Under the pieces are notes generated by a model, which was not told where the DNA came from, made no database searches, and saw nothing but the letters and a program-made list of their open reading frames with translations. A stretch of DNA of 64,000 nt from Hortaea werneckii (taxonomy: Eukaryota > Ascomycota > Dothideomycetes > Mycosphaerellales > Teratosphaeriaceae), in contig JBAOKB010000180.1 in the NCBI GenBank assembly GCA_037044905.1, positions 1 to 64,000 of the forward strand, given 5' to 3'. Position numbers and translations under genes: made by a program. Of this stretch, positions 11,996 to 23,074 are shown in pieces (the first letter of the stretch is position 1; each line of letters starts with the position of its first letter).

Positions 11996-12503
11996 GATGA
12001 AGGAGGAGGATGCTCTTTTGAGGCAGCAGGAGTGCAGTGTATTTGATTTCGAACAGAGGCCGTGTCACGGAGTCAGCTTTCCATCTGTACATGGCCACCA
12101 TAGGAGACATTTGGAGCCTAAGGATTGGACTTGTATTTTCTAGGGCATGGAATGACAGCCAATACGTAGCCACAAGGGCCAAACTTCTCACAGGAAAGGG
12201 AGCAACGCCCAATTCTACAGCGTGTTGATAATTTCAGCAACACTTGGTCATCCAAAGATGTCCCTTCTTTACATTTTTCCGGATTCTGCGCTCCCCAAGT
12301 ATGCCAATGGCGACCTGAAATACACCCATTCAAGCCCACTCCAGTTAACTCCATCTGTGCACTCCGTTCCTCCCTTTCGATGTCCCTTTCGATTTTGTAC
12401 AGAGAACGGGACTTGGAGTCTTGTTCAGGAACGAGTCCGCCCTCTCTTCCCCTCTTAATTTATCACGGTATATCGTACACCCCAGAGCGACCAAAAAACG
12501 CTC
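11996..12503. other. convergent intergenic region
   Basis: About 500 bp between two genes that end towards each other. Nothing recognisable beyond 3' flanking sequence. Confidence 0.6.
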
Positions 12504-13254
12504 TTAAGCCTTCATAGCCTTCAAGAAGTTCTGCTCCTTGATCTTCTTCCGCCTCATATCCCGCATGCTCGATGTAAGCTCTCCCCGCGCCTCACCGGCT
12601 TCCAACGCCCCTTGCAGGGTGCCATCACCGCCCGGCAAATCTATACTCTGCTCGTACATGGGGATCTTTGGAGCGAGAGCCTCCGGGTTGAGAGCCTGTT
12701 GTCTCCGCAATGCCTTGGCCGCTCTTTGTCGTACACGCTTCGATTTGGCTGTGAAATCTCTCTGTCAGCACCGAGCTCTTCCACCCGCAGCACTACCTCC
12801 GCGTCTTGTCCACAGTTCACTTACCAAACAGATCTCCCTCATTGAAACCCCCAGAAGCTGACGCAGCCGCCTCCTCCTTCCTCGCCAACGCTGTCCATAA
12901 CCAAGCAGGGTACTCCGCGTCCTCCTTCGCCACGGGATCCTGCTTGTTCTTCTCAAACGTCAAGCCCTTCAATGGCGTACCAGCAGGGACAGAGCTAACG
13001 GGCAGCTTGGCGGCGGCTTTGCTCTGATTCCGCTGCATGGGGAGGTTTCCCTCTCGCGAAGGCTTCGGCGTCAACGGAGTGCTGAAAGGTTGCGCGGTAC
13101 CGGCCTGGGTCGTTGCTGCGGGCTTGCCATCTGGTCGGGGGTTTGTTGCGGTTGTGGTTTGGGCGGTTACGGGAGTGGAGTACCAGGCACGCTGGGACGA
13201 TGGTACGGCATTGCGCGTACGGCCCAGGTGCTTTAGACAGCGTTGGCAAATCAT
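12504..13254 (-). CDS. mrpl37: mitochondrial ribosomal protein mL54 (MRPL37)
   Basis: Two exons (13254-12825 and 12748-12504) with a 76-nt intron give 224 residues. The N-terminus MICQRCLKHLGRTRNAVPSS is basic and hydroxyl-rich with no acidic residue, a typical mitochondrial presequence. The conserved part contains LPVSSVPAGTPLKGLTFEKN, then DPVAKEDAEYPAWLWTAL and a basic C-terminal helix region (KSKRVRQRAAKALRRQ, MRDMRRKKIKEQNFLKAM). This pattern identifies the mitochondrial large-subunit protein mL54. Without the intron the second exon would be left out and the protein would lack its rRNA-binding C-terminus. Confidence 0.9.
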
Positions 13255-13857
13255 TTTCGGTGGTTGTTTTGCTTTGATCTCAAGACGAGCGTTGTGCAGG
13301 TATCGCTGGCTTGAGGATGGAGGTCGTGCTCGGAGGTCACCAGCGGGAGCCCGCACCAATCACGCCGAGTGCGCAACAAGCAAGTTCCACTAAAAGTTGA
13401 TTGGAATTCATTCAGCCATAGCACCCTTTCGAACTTCTCAATCTCAACTGGCTTTAATTCCTTTTTCATCATAGGAATACTATTTAAGAATTTGCGTGCT
13501 GCCCTACGTACAGTCCATTTTACTCCGTCATCTTTCTCAGCAGCCGGCTGCACAATTAAAGGGGGTATAACGAGTGAGAGCACCTTTAACCTCAGAACGC
13601 CACCATCCCGTCTAAACTCCAGTGTAAGTCAATTGCTTGCGCAACTAAGTCTCCTCCCATATCTGATGTTGATGTCAAATACGCTGCGTAGACGTCATCA
13701 GGCTTCTACCAGGACCTTTGAGTCTGTTGTCCTGGCAATCAAGCCGTCCTTCGTTGTCCCATACCGTAACGCGTGCCTTCTGGGTGTGCCCTTTCTGTGT
13801 ACGTTGATTTCATTCTTGAGTCCGAAACGCCGCCGAGTCAGTCATTCGAACGTTCAT
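13255..13857. other. intergenic region between mL54 5' end and hapB 3' end
   Basis: No supported gene. A long plus-strand frame begins here, but most of its length is the antisense of hapB. A 110-codon minus-strand frame overlaps the mL54 leader and shows no domain. Confidence 0.6.
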
Positions 13858-14862
13858 CTACCCGTCATCATCTTCGTCGTCGTCCTCGGGGCTGCTCTTG
13901 CTTCGCTTGCTTGGCGTGTCACTGTCCTTGCCAGCTTTCCTCTTGGTGCTGCCGTTGGTGAGCCCATTCTCCTTGACGTCTTTCTCGTCCTCTCCGCCAC
14001 CATCGCCTCCGCGCGCCTCCATCGCTGCGACTTCATCTGCCGTCAGGAAGCGACCGCCAGGCCCGCGCGGCCTACGCATGGCATGATTGTGCCGAGATTC
14101 GTGCAAGTACGGTTTGCGACCCTTGGAGGTGAGGCGCAGTTGCTCTTCAAGCTTTTGACGCGCCATTCGTCTCTTCAGTATCCGATGGAATTGTTTCGCG
14201 TTTACGTACAGCGGGCTTTCCTCTGCGGTACCAGCGACCGGCGGCGCAGCATCAGGGCTACCTTGAGGTCCCTGGGGCGGTTGAGGCGGTTGCTGTTGAG
14301 GGGCAGGCGGCACGGATTGTCTCGGCGGCACGGCCTGCATGGGAGGCGGAGCCTGTTGTTGAGGAACGCCGGCGGGTGATTGTGCGACCGAATGCGACAT
14401 GCGCCGCTGCGCTTGTTGCATTTGCTGAGGCGTCATCTGTTGGGCTGTGGGCATCGGCATCTGACCTGCCATAGTAGACGAAAGGCTCATCTGATTTTGA
14501 CGTGGTGACTGCGGACTCGCTCTTTGCATGCCAGATCCATCTTGCTTGACCTGCTGTATTCTCGGGGACGTCTGTGGCAGAGATTGTAAGGAGTCACCCA
14601 TAGAATAGGCAGGGTAACCGCTAGCTGCTGCGGTTGCCATGGCTGCAGCTTGGGAAGGCGAAACCCCATAAGGTTGCGACATGCTATACGCCGGATTGTA
14701 TCCGGGCTGCATCATCATATGCTGACCAGCCATTTGCGGTTGCTGCTGATGCTGACCGTAATTCGGGGGTGGTTGTGTCTGCATCACGGGACTCTGCTGT
14801 GGTTGTGGATGCGTGTGAGGATATGACGGCGGCGGCTGGTATTGGTGTTGTGCGTAATCCAT
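13858..14862 (-). CDS. hapB: CCAAT-binding factor subunit HapB (NF-YA/Hap2)
   Basis: Intronless gene of 334 residues. The first ~200 residues are Gln/Pro/Met-rich and resemble an activation region. The NF-YA core is complete: subunit-association helix PLYVNAKQFHRILKRRMARQ (from about 217) and DNA-contact segment RKPYLHESRHNHAMRRPRG (249-267) followed by GPGGRFLTADE. A C-terminal basic stretch (KRKAGKDSDTPSKRSK) is a likely nuclear localisation signal, followed by an acidic tail. The protein joins the HapC/HapE histone-fold dimer to bind CCAAT boxes and, with HapX in filamentous ascomycetes, governs iron and redox-responsive genes. The intergenic region upstream is unusually long (3.2 kb). Confidence 0.97.
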   Translation of the reverse strand: MDYAQHQYQPPPSYPHTHPQPQQSPVMQTQPPPNYGQHQQQPQMAGQHMMMQPGYNPAYSMSQPYGVSPSQAAAMATAAASGYPAYSMGDSLQSLPQTSPRIQQVKQDGSGMQRASPQSPRQNQMSLSSTMAGQMPMPTAQQMTPQQMQQAQRRMSHSVAQSPAGVPQQQAPPPMQAVPPRQSVPPAPQQQPPQPPQGPQGSPDAAPPVAGTAEESPLYVNAKQFHRILKRRMARQKLEEQLRLTSKGRKPYLHESRHNHAMRRPRGPGGRFLTADEVAAMEARGGDGGGEDEKDVKENGLTNGSTKRKAGKDSDTPSKRSKSSPEDDDEDDDG

Positions 14863-15368
14863 AATGTGCGGATCAGGAGGTAAATGGGGGTTCGGCGATT
14901 AAGCTTGTCGCACGCGCGTGGCTGTAGGTGGCAGCGCCTAGCGCGTTTTCGCAACGTCAAGACTGTAGGTACGCGATGACATGTTAGCCTAACTTCTTAA
15001 AGCCCGAAATATGACGCGCGAGTAGGCGGACAGGGAGCGGCGCGCGTGAATGCGACAGTGGACATGCGCCGCCCAGCTGGCTTTGGAGCGTGAGTGGCAG
15101 GCCTTTGAGCGACCAGAGCCACCTTGCAGGGGATGCACAGTAGGCCGTGGCCCCGTGTAGAACTGAGGCGGTGCACAGCGCGTCGGTGTCGACCCGTTCC
15201 AGAGGTAGTGCAGAGCGGGAAGGCGGAAGGAGATGGTATAGATGTAGGAGAAGCAAGCGTGCGTACCCAGTCACAAAGCGCGTACGACAGCGAGGCCCAA
15301 AATCGACTGGAGCACGATGAGTTAGCATTTGCGGTCCGTCGCTTTAACAGAGAGCGCTGGTGACAGCA

Positions 15369-15373
15369 ATTGG
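15369..15373 (-). promoter_or_regulatory. candidate CCAAT box upstream of hapB
   Basis: CCAAT on the minus strand, about 507 bp before the hapB start codon; further pentamers lie at 16013-16017 and 16078-16082. The HapB complex is known to autoregulate in Aspergillus nidulans, so these are candidate sites. The pentamer is short enough to occur by chance. Confidence 0.3.
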
Positions 15374-16308
15374 ATGATTCATATGAAGATGACTGCGTAG
15401 CGTGTACGGGTAAGTGAGGCATTGGCGCATCACAGGGGGGCGGCGGCCTGGAAGCTGCATCGAGCACCCGCTCCGCGCTCTGCCAGCGCATAGGTCGAGA
15501 CGAGCCAGCGCATCACCCACAGCGCTTGTGACGGTGTGAATAAGCACAGCCACATCGCATTGATGGCAATGCGCGACACGAGCTGACAGCGGGAGAGCGC
15601 ATCATGGTGGTTATCATTGCAGACGCGCGACCGCGTCGGAGGCCGATGGCTCTGCGCCTGGGAGCTTGACCCGCCGCTGGAAGCTCTGAGGAGCCCAACA
15701 GAACGTCGCGGGGGCGAAGGCGAAGGCGGAGATTTGGGCCGCTGTACAGATGATGAGAGGGAGCATGTGCTTACATTCAGATGTCGCGATCTCTGTCGCA
15801 TGGGTTAGCATAGGTTGCGCGTCTTGGCTCAGCATTGGTATGGCGCGACGTCATTGCCGCGACCGCGCCGGTGTCGTGGACCAACAATGGCTGTCGCCAG
15901 GCCACCGTGAAGCTGGCAAACGACAGCGGGCGCGCAGCGACTTCGCGTCACGTTACCAGGCTGCGATCAACGTACCTGCTATTCATTCGCAAACGCGTCC
16001 CAGGTAAACACGCCAATCCGAGGCCGGGGTGGGAGAATGGCAGCGAACCACAGTGAAAGAGTCGCGATCGGGCTGTGATTGGTGAGGTGAGGAGCAGAAG
16101 AGATGATAGGCTGGCGGAGGGGAGAGGCGAAAGTACACTTCGAATCTGCTGGGCGCTAGCGGGATGGAAACCGCGCCGAGCGCTTGGGCCTGATGACGGG
16201 CCTGGAGAGGCCGAGGCTGGAACTTCACCAGGGCTCAGCAGGGCAGCTGGGGAGCTCGGGAGCTGGGGCGACGGGAAGGAAGCTGGGGGTGAGAATGTAT
16301 CGATCGTA

Positions 16309-16396
16309 TCAACTGTGTCAACTGGATCAACTGGATCAACTGGATCAACTGGATCAACTGGATCAACTGGATCAACTGGATCAACTGGATCAACTG
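16309..16396. repeat. 9-bp minisatellite, unit tcaactgga
   Basis: Eight perfect head-to-tail copies of tcaactgga occupy 16318-16389. A variant copy (tcaactgtg) precedes them and a partial copy follows. Because the unit is three codons long, all frames through it read as regular tripeptide repeats, which creates spurious open frames on both strands. Confidence 0.97.
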
Positions 16397-18043
16397 GTTG
16401 GTATGGTGTAATGTACAGTTGGTAGGGTGAGACGTCGGAGAAAATCCAGGCAACCACGAGAGCGGTCTCTACCGCCTTCTTATCATAGAGCCACACGTGT
16501 TTTGCTTTTCTACATCCCCTCCAGAAACACCTTGAATGCTGAAACCGCGGAGATGGTGACACTGCACATCAGCCTCACTCAAAGGCTCATAAGGCTCCCT
16601 TCACCAGGGATCGCCGCGCCTTACGCTTACTTTGGGTCCTCACGTTCCCAGCACGCGACACCCTTGCTGTGAACCGGATGATCCCCAGGTTGTGGAAAAA
16701 CGTGAGGGGAATGACCAGACCAAGGCCCCTCCTGTGTCGCTACAGCATACGAACAAGGGGTCATCATCTGCAAACCCGGTGCATGTGAGGCTTTCGGGGA
16801 GTGGCAGTTCTCTCCAGTCGCCTTGAAAACCGGCAAGCCGGCCCCGGTTATCGTCTTTCAGGGATGTTGCAAAGCTCGGTAAGCCGGTATTGTACTCTTC
16901 CGGAGTCGGGATACTGCCTCACGATGCGGACGAGGATGGCACAGTGTGAGTCTTAAAGTGGCAATGCAGTGCGAGACTCAAACAATCACGTCGGCGGCGT
17001 TGCGGCGTCCTGAGGCTATCGACGCTTCACGTCTCTGCTCTCGCCGCAGCCCAAAGCAAAGACGGCCACAGCAGTCTTTGAGCGGCCCTAATAGACCGCT
17101 GAAGATCGTCGCAGACATGTTCCCAACAAGCCGGCCTCCGACGCAAACCACTGCAACCGTGTCATCCGAGCCGAAGTAGCTTTGTGTAAGCGCTTGAAAG
17201 ATTTCTGGGGTTGCACAAAGGGAGCCCTTGTGTACCTCGTCTAACGGAGTGCCGCCCGGAAGGTATTGTACGACTTGAGGGGGCGCCAGGCGTGCGTCAA
17301 CGCACATGGCAGATGTACGGTCATTTACTCGCTTGCTGAATTGTTCTACGAGGAACATTGCGCGGCACGACGACAAGGTTCCTCAGTGTCTTGCCCACGT
17401 TAGCAAAAGCGATGGTCTACGGTCTTTCAGCAATGCTTCGTGTGCATTGATGCTTCTACCACAGGTTAATAGGCATGCTTCAGTCATGCAAGGGCTACTG
17501 CTCCGCTTGCGTCAAGTCTGAGACATCATGCGGCCGAGGCGTGGCTCGTAGACACAGTAACGGCCAGCCGACATGTTGTAATGACGCGCATCAAGAATGA
17601 GGTCAGTGTATTTTCATTACCGCTTTTGTAGAATGCAGATCACTCAATGAATCCGCGCGCCCTGAAAATTGAGGCAGACGTAAGGCTCACTGCGAATGTT
17701 TCGCTGCCTGACAATGCACGAAAAGCCACTGTAGCGGCCGGCAAGCTGAGTGCACCAGGTGAGATGCTAAGCGGGAAGCAGCTCTCCATACTTCATAGCT
17801 ACATACGGTGAGAACAAAGGCACCCGGGGTATCATAACGCCAACCATTTCCCATGCCGGTACTCCAACCCGAACCAACGATCTCCGAGCACGTGCGCCGA
17901 TCGCTTCACCCATTGCTGTCAATCGTATCAGAATCTCCATTGTACGTCACTAGTGAACCGCCGCTCACTGCTCCTCATGGCTCGCTCGCTGGACATTCGT
18001 TGTTTGTGAGAAACAAAAAAAGAGAAAGACTTACCTGATCCGC

Positions 18044-19729
18044 TCAGCCATCAGAACCCCTCGACGAATACGTCGCCGCGATGCATGGCTCCCGATACGG
18101 TGGCCTACTTGGTCCGGCCGTCGCACGCTGGGCACCTGATGTCTGTCGGCCCAAGTTCACCTGGCGGGCCGGAACAGGGAAGGTTGGCCTTGGCGTATTA
18201 CCAAGTGTTGGGGTCGCCACCCTCGGGAGCTCATTACGCTGCTGGAAGGGATTCCCAGATTGCTGAGATTCTGATGCCTGATCGAGAAAATCCCGCCATT
18301 GCGAGTCCAGCTTTTCCGGTGCGCAAAGATGCTCTTCCGCTGGTCGCTTTCCGCAATCTAGGCCACTATCGATAGCCTTCTGCCTGGTTTTCAATAACTC
18401 CTGGACGAACATCGGTCTTGTGGTGTTAGCCAACTCTAACTCCTGCTGCGCCGATGCATCATTCGGATTGGCTTTCGCGGCCTGGATGCATCGCGCATGA
18501 TAGCCCAAGAAGTCTTTGGCTGTCTCAATGCATGCTATAAAGCATGCATAAGTGCTCTTATACTCGCGCTCAGCCAGTCCCTCTACAGTTTCTGAGTGCC
18601 GATCATAGTCGACGTTAGGGGCATAAGTGTTGCAAAGAGGCTCTTTAGTTGGATAGTCTTCACCGGCGACATTGGAAGCAATGTCTTCGTCTTTGCTGGA
18701 CATGTGACGATGGTTCGACGAGTTCTTGTTGCACGATCGCCACGTCTGCTGGTCCCAAGCATCGAGATTTCTCTTGTGCACTGCGAAGTCCTCCTCTATC
18801 CATCGATTGTCAAACAGACCAGGATCCCGTGACAACAAGGCTATTTTGCCTGAGCGGTGCTGATGCTTCATGCCGTCGGAGGAAGAGTATGGCTGCCAGC
18901 TTTGGACTCGAGGCGCAGTGAGGATCTGTTGAACGCTCTCACTCCGTTCGCGCGAGATGAAGCTATCGAAAGCACTTGACGTCGCTCTCACACGAGCTCG
19001 ATGAGCATTCGACGCATTGTTGGCCGCTCCTGGGTTGCTTTCTGGATTCGGAACTCCTGCAGCTGCGGGCAAGGTATTGGTCCGGACCTCAATCGCCTCT
19101 GCCGCACACCGCCCTGGGGGATACAGTGCAGCAAGCGTCTGCGGGTCAATGATGGCGCTGAATGTCGCTTGGAGCTCACGCTTGCAAAAAGATTGGAGAT
19201 GATAGACTCGGCCGCCTTGCGCCTCAATGACCTCTTTATCGGTTTTGAAAGGCTCGATCTTAAGGCCATCGCATTTGTAAACGACTTCAACATCGCGTAA
19301 ACCGCTCTCGCGCAAGTTCTGTGCGTGTTTGACCCGAGCTTCCTCCATCTTCTGGCTCAGCTTATCGATGTTCGCCTTACGAGCAGCCTCTGTTAGACCG
19401 CCCTCCCTGAGATGCTTAGCCATTGACTTTTCTGGCCCACAGATGCCGTCGATGAGGGCACAGATCTGCGTGTCAGTCATGCTGTCGCGTATGATATGGG
19501 CGATTGGCATTGCGGACTTCTTGTCAAGTCCGAAGATGACGTTACGCAGAGAATCAAAAACAAGGTCATATCTGCGGTACGGGAGAATCTGCGATGCTGC
19601 TGTGATCAAGTCGTTAGGTGGCTTGCCGTACGGCTTCCACTGCTGGTGCTGGCGAAGGTTCGCCTCGAGTTGCGAGTGAAGGACACTCGGGCGGCGGCGG
19701 CGCACGATCGATGCGAGATCGGCTGGCAT
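18044..19729 (-). CDS. hypothetical protein, no recognised domain
   Basis: Single open frame of 561 residues starting at the ATG at 19729 (MPADLASIVRRRRPSVLHSQ). The first ~200 residues look folded and partly helical (DLITAASQILPYRRYDLVFD, then DTQICALIDGICGPEKSMAK). The middle is Ser/Asn-rich, and a second helical block with several Cys follows (KSTYACFIACIETAKDFLGY). The C-terminal ~100 residues are Pro/Gln/Arg-rich and disordered. I do not recognise a family; it may be lineage-specific. It lies alone in a gene-poor stretch, with no intron and an ordinary codon pattern. The length of the open frame is the main support for calling it a gene. Confidence 0.7.
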   Translation of the reverse strand: MPADLASIVRRRRPSVLHSQLEANLRQHQQWKPYGKPPNDLITAASQILPYRRYDLVFDSLRNVIFGLDKKSAMPIAHIIRDSMTDTQICALIDGICGPEKSMAKHLREGGLTEAARKANIDKLSQKMEEARVKHAQNLRESGLRDVEVVYKCDGLKIEPFKTDKEVIEAQGGRVYHLQSFCKRELQATFSAIIDPQTLAALYPPGRCAAEAIEVRTNTLPAAAGVPNPESNPGAANNASNAHRARVRATSSAFDSFISRERSESVQQILTAPRVQSWQPYSSSDGMKHQHRSGKIALLSRDPGLFDNRWIEEDFAVHKRNLDAWDQQTWRSCNKNSSNHRHMSSKDEDIASNVAGEDYPTKEPLCNTYAPNVDYDRHSETVEGLAEREYKSTYACFIACIETAKDFLGYHARCIQAAKANPNDASAQQELELANTTRPMFVQELLKTRQKAIDSGLDCGKRPAEEHLCAPEKLDSQWRDFLDQASESQQSGNPFQQRNELPRVATPTLGNTPRPTFPVPARQVNLGRQTSGAQRATAGPSRPPYREPCIAATYSSRGSDG

Positions 19730-20858
19730 GGTGTCTTGATTCTGCGTCGACACGTGGATGGATGTGGATTAAGGAATATAAGCGTGCGAAAAACGGAGTG
19801 TCTCAGCGCGTGAAAGGTACCAAGACCAGTGTGAGAGTGAGAAGGGGGCCAGTCGAGGACCACATGACCAGACCCGACGTCACCGCCGTTGTGTTTGCAA
19901 ACGAGGAAGGAGCTATCGATGTGGTATATCGGGGCCCCTTGTGGCATTCACTACACGAAGCCGGCCTGTAGGCCATCCCATTGAATGCCGCGGTGACTGA
20001 CACATTAACCACAGTCTTCCAATCGTGCAGCGTGAGTATTTTCTGGACAGGGCCATCTCGAGGAGGCACCCACTCCGTTTGACCAATCTGGGCATGATTG
20101 CGGCGGATACTCTGCTTATCAGATGTCAGATAGCCGGCCTGAGTACGTCCAAATTCTCAACTGTAGGTCCATTCACGACCTGATATGGCAGTTATGAAAA
20201 TCACACGGGCCTTATATCTTTGTTCATTTGACGAGCCTACTAGAAAACAGGTTGAGCCGAAAAACAGTTTGCCGGCTTGAGGATCTCACGTTGCTCTTAG
20301 GTACCACTACAGCCTCAGTCGACAAACCCCCCACCTGCAGCAGAAGCACGACTGTTAGCTGGTATTGCCAGTTCTTTGTTCTGCAACTCAATGTGAATGA
20401 ATAGGACATCGTCTTCAGGGAAATATGCTTCTTTGATACCTTCTGAGGTGTATCTGCAGACTCTCATCGCTCGCCAGCGTCTGCAATTGGAGATTCGCGA
20501 GCGTATGTCAGAAACGAGTTGCTTCTCTCCGCTTCCTATGACGATATGCATTGTGCTCGGCAGATTGATAATGCCTGTCACATACAAGAAAGCGAATGAC
20601 CCAAAGTCGTCCCTATCTACCAGGGCACAAAGGCTTTGTCACAAGTCCGCAGATCGGGCCCGCAGTAACTAGCCACAGTGGACATCGACTCGTGATCTGC
20701 TTTTATTTGGATCGTAAGACCAGTCACTGCTCGAACGCGATATGAAAGTGAATGAGATCTTCAAAGGTATTTCAGCAATTGCGTTATTTGCAAGATGCCT
20801 TGCACTTGTATATCAACGCTTCGATACACAGGCGCATAGTTCTCGGAAGCCTTGCAGT
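19730..20858. other. intergenic region with a possible gene remnant
   Basis: No intact gene. A minus-strand frame at 20315-20587 of 90 codons, starting at a non-ATG codon, has protein-like composition (MHIVIGSGEKQLVSDI, then YFPEDDVLFIHIELQNKELA). It cannot be extended into a complete gene in either direction, so it may be a decayed fragment. Confidence 0.45.
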
Positions 20859-22452
20859 ATGAGACTCTTTTCATGTTTTACAGCATGGCTACCCATGCCG
20901 GCAGTAGTATCTGCTTTATCCCTCGAAAGCCCTGTGGAACCAGATCAGAAGTTACTGCAACTCTCACAGGAGCTACCAACATGTGCCGTGAGTAGAAGCA
21001 CAGCAAATTGCCATTTAAGGAGCGTAGGCTGATAGCAACCTAGGCGAACTGTCTCATGACACTGGTGCCGCAATCTGCTTGCCCAATGGACGATCTACAA
21101 TGCATTTGCAGCAATCAGGAATTACAGTCACGCGTACAAACTTGCTTGGCCTCTGGCTGTACAATCAGACAGATCCTTGGTATGCAATTTCGTACCTTGG
21201 ATCTAACTGTATCGGCTAACAAATTCTATAGCCGCAAAGAAACAACAGTCCATTCTGTGTGGCGCACACATACGCGACGACGCTTCCTTGACGAGAAGAG
21301 CGACCTGGCCGCTTTTTGGCATAGCTGTCTTCTGTGTCATATTTCGCTTTTTGGCCCGATCTAGTCTACTTGAAGGGCCCGGCTTCGGATGGGATGACTG
21401 GACAATTTTAATCGGCTTGAGCTTACTGGTAGCAGCGAGCGGTCTCCTTGATCAGAGTAGGTATACAACTTTCTCAAGGACTGCAGGGCTGAGGGCTGAT
21501 TTACGATCAGTGACACGGATAGGCCTCGGGAAAGACACCTGGATGCTAGAGCCGCAGCACATCACCGACGTCTTATACGTAGGTGAGCAAAGCCCCACAT
21601 GCAAAGAGCAACGCTGATGTCCCGCAGATGTTCTTCGTTCTGGAGTTCGTGTACATTGGAATCCTGGTCATTACGAAGATCTCGATACTGCTACTCTACC
21701 TCCGAATCTTTCCATCGACCGTATCGACCTGGTTTCGGGTGACTATCTGGATCGTCATCGGACTTTGCTCAGCATACTGCCTAGCAATGTGGTTCAGCAT
21801 TCTCTTCGAGTGTGACCCGATAGGCTATAACTGGACTCGTTGGGATGGCGAGCACGAAGGCAATTGCATCAACGCTCGAGCACTCATCTATTCCAGCTCT
21901 ACCATCAACATTGTGCTCGATCTGATGGTGTTCTTCTTACCGTTCCCGAAGCTTATGAAGCTGGAAGTATCTGGTCGAAAAAAGGTTGGCATATGCTTGA
22001 CATTTGTCCTAGGTCTGTTCGTCACGATTTGCTCGGCGGTACGACTGCAATATCTAGTGCGATGGGGAGACTCAAAGAACCCGACGTGGGACTACAACCC
22101 CATAGCCATCTGGAGTGCTGTGGAAGGCAATGTCTCCATCATTTGTTGCTGCCTCCCCGCAATGGCGGGTCCCATCAAGAAAACACTGCAAAAGATGAGG
22201 CGTCGCAGTTTCAGCTACGTGGGTTTCCCCGAGAGCACTCAATCATCTTATGGCATCGGAAGGGATGTCAAGCCGCACAACCAGCCTGCAGATGTGTCAA
22301 AGGCATCGACCATACCAAGGAAGCTCCAGGTCTCAGCGGTGTACGAAGGTGATGTAGACTCACAGCAATTTCAGAAGGAAGAAAGGTGGCAAACAAAGCT
22401 GCAAATGCCTTCTGATAGCTATCCACACGGTGTATACACTGAGACATGGTAA
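20859..22452 (+). CDS. CFEM-domain seven-transmembrane receptor-like protein (Pth11-type)
   Basis: Five exons (20859-20987, 21044-21179, 21232-21456, 21511-21578, 21628-22452) give 460 residues. After a signal peptide (MRLFSCFTAWLPMPAVVSAL) a CFEM domain has exactly eight cysteines, at 42, 46, 56, 63, 65, 77, 82 and 98. Seven hydrophobic helices follow in the pattern of the fungal rhodopsin-like family (FGWDDWTILIG, GLGKDTWML, WFSILFECDPIGYNW, NIVLDLMVFFLPFP). The ~90-residue tail is cytoplasmic. Relatives such as Pth11 sense surfaces and host cues in plant pathogens; the ligand here is unknown. The third intron (54 nt) is in frame without stops and its acceptor is less certain: CAG at 21508-21510 fits the branch site better than TAG at 21520-21522. 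An in-frame ATG at 20742 is upstream but less suitable. Confidence 0.88.
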
Positions 22453-23074
22453 TGAGACGGCTGAGAATCTTTGCGGACCAACTCGAACGATGCATAGTAA
22501 CTTTGAAATGAACAAACACTACAATGAGTGTATCGGCATTTGAACTTCCCCTCTTTATGTCCTCCAAATCAAAGCAAGATAGTAGCAAGCTGTTCGCGAT
22601 CTATTAGGAAACGTTCCGCCGCAAGATAGCTTTCAAGGTCAATATTCGCTTAGTACGCATCACAAGCCATTGGCTCCCCAACAATTCGCACGTGCTAGCA
22701 CGCAAGTCAGAAGGGGGTTTCCCCGGATTTATTTTCGATTCCGCGAGATTGACGCAGAAGGAAGGTGCGAGTTGCAGAAAAAGTGGGGCTTGGTCCGCTT
22801 AGCAACCAAAACATCGACTTCAGTGTTGACCTCAATTCACACTCCAAGCAACCAAGAAGCGACTATCTGCCGGCATCCAAGTCCTTCACTCTTTCACACC
22901 TTGCTCCTTACCTCATCGACCCATCAACCTCTCATGACCTACCTCCTACTGGAAGACTAAAGCGCTCACACGCGCTGGCGTGCTCTATTAGAGAGGCTTT
23001 CACTACACGGCCGCCGTTTCTTCAGTCAACAGACCATCCACGCTCCATCACCGGCAGTCGCCATTGACGCGACC
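22453..23074. other. intergenic region
   Basis: 3' flank of the receptor gene and promoter of the next gene. The last 200 bp are C/T-rich (cttcactctttcacaccttg). No gene seen. Confidence 0.6.

Larger units (their letters stand above)
14863..18043. other. long gene-free region upstream of hapB
   Basis: 3.2 kb without a supported gene. It contains the 9-bp minisatellite at 16309-16396 and three CCAAT pentamers (15369-15373 minus, 16013-16017 plus, 16078-16082 minus). A 132-codon minus-strand frame at 16978-17376 has fairly normal composition but no recognisable domain, start context or introns, and is not called. Confidence 0.55.

Noticed and set aside
13369..14379. 336-codon plus-strand open frame
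   Set aside because: Its second half is the exact antisense of hapB and the first half has no domain; an opposite-strand shadow.
15948..16562. 204-codon minus-strand frame with a Pro-Val-Asp repeat
   Set aside because: The repeat is just the 9-bp minisatellite read in one frame; flanks show no protein features.
16978..17376. 132-codon minus-strand frame with normal composition
   Set aside because: No domain, unclear start and no exon to join; retained only as a note in the intergenic entry.
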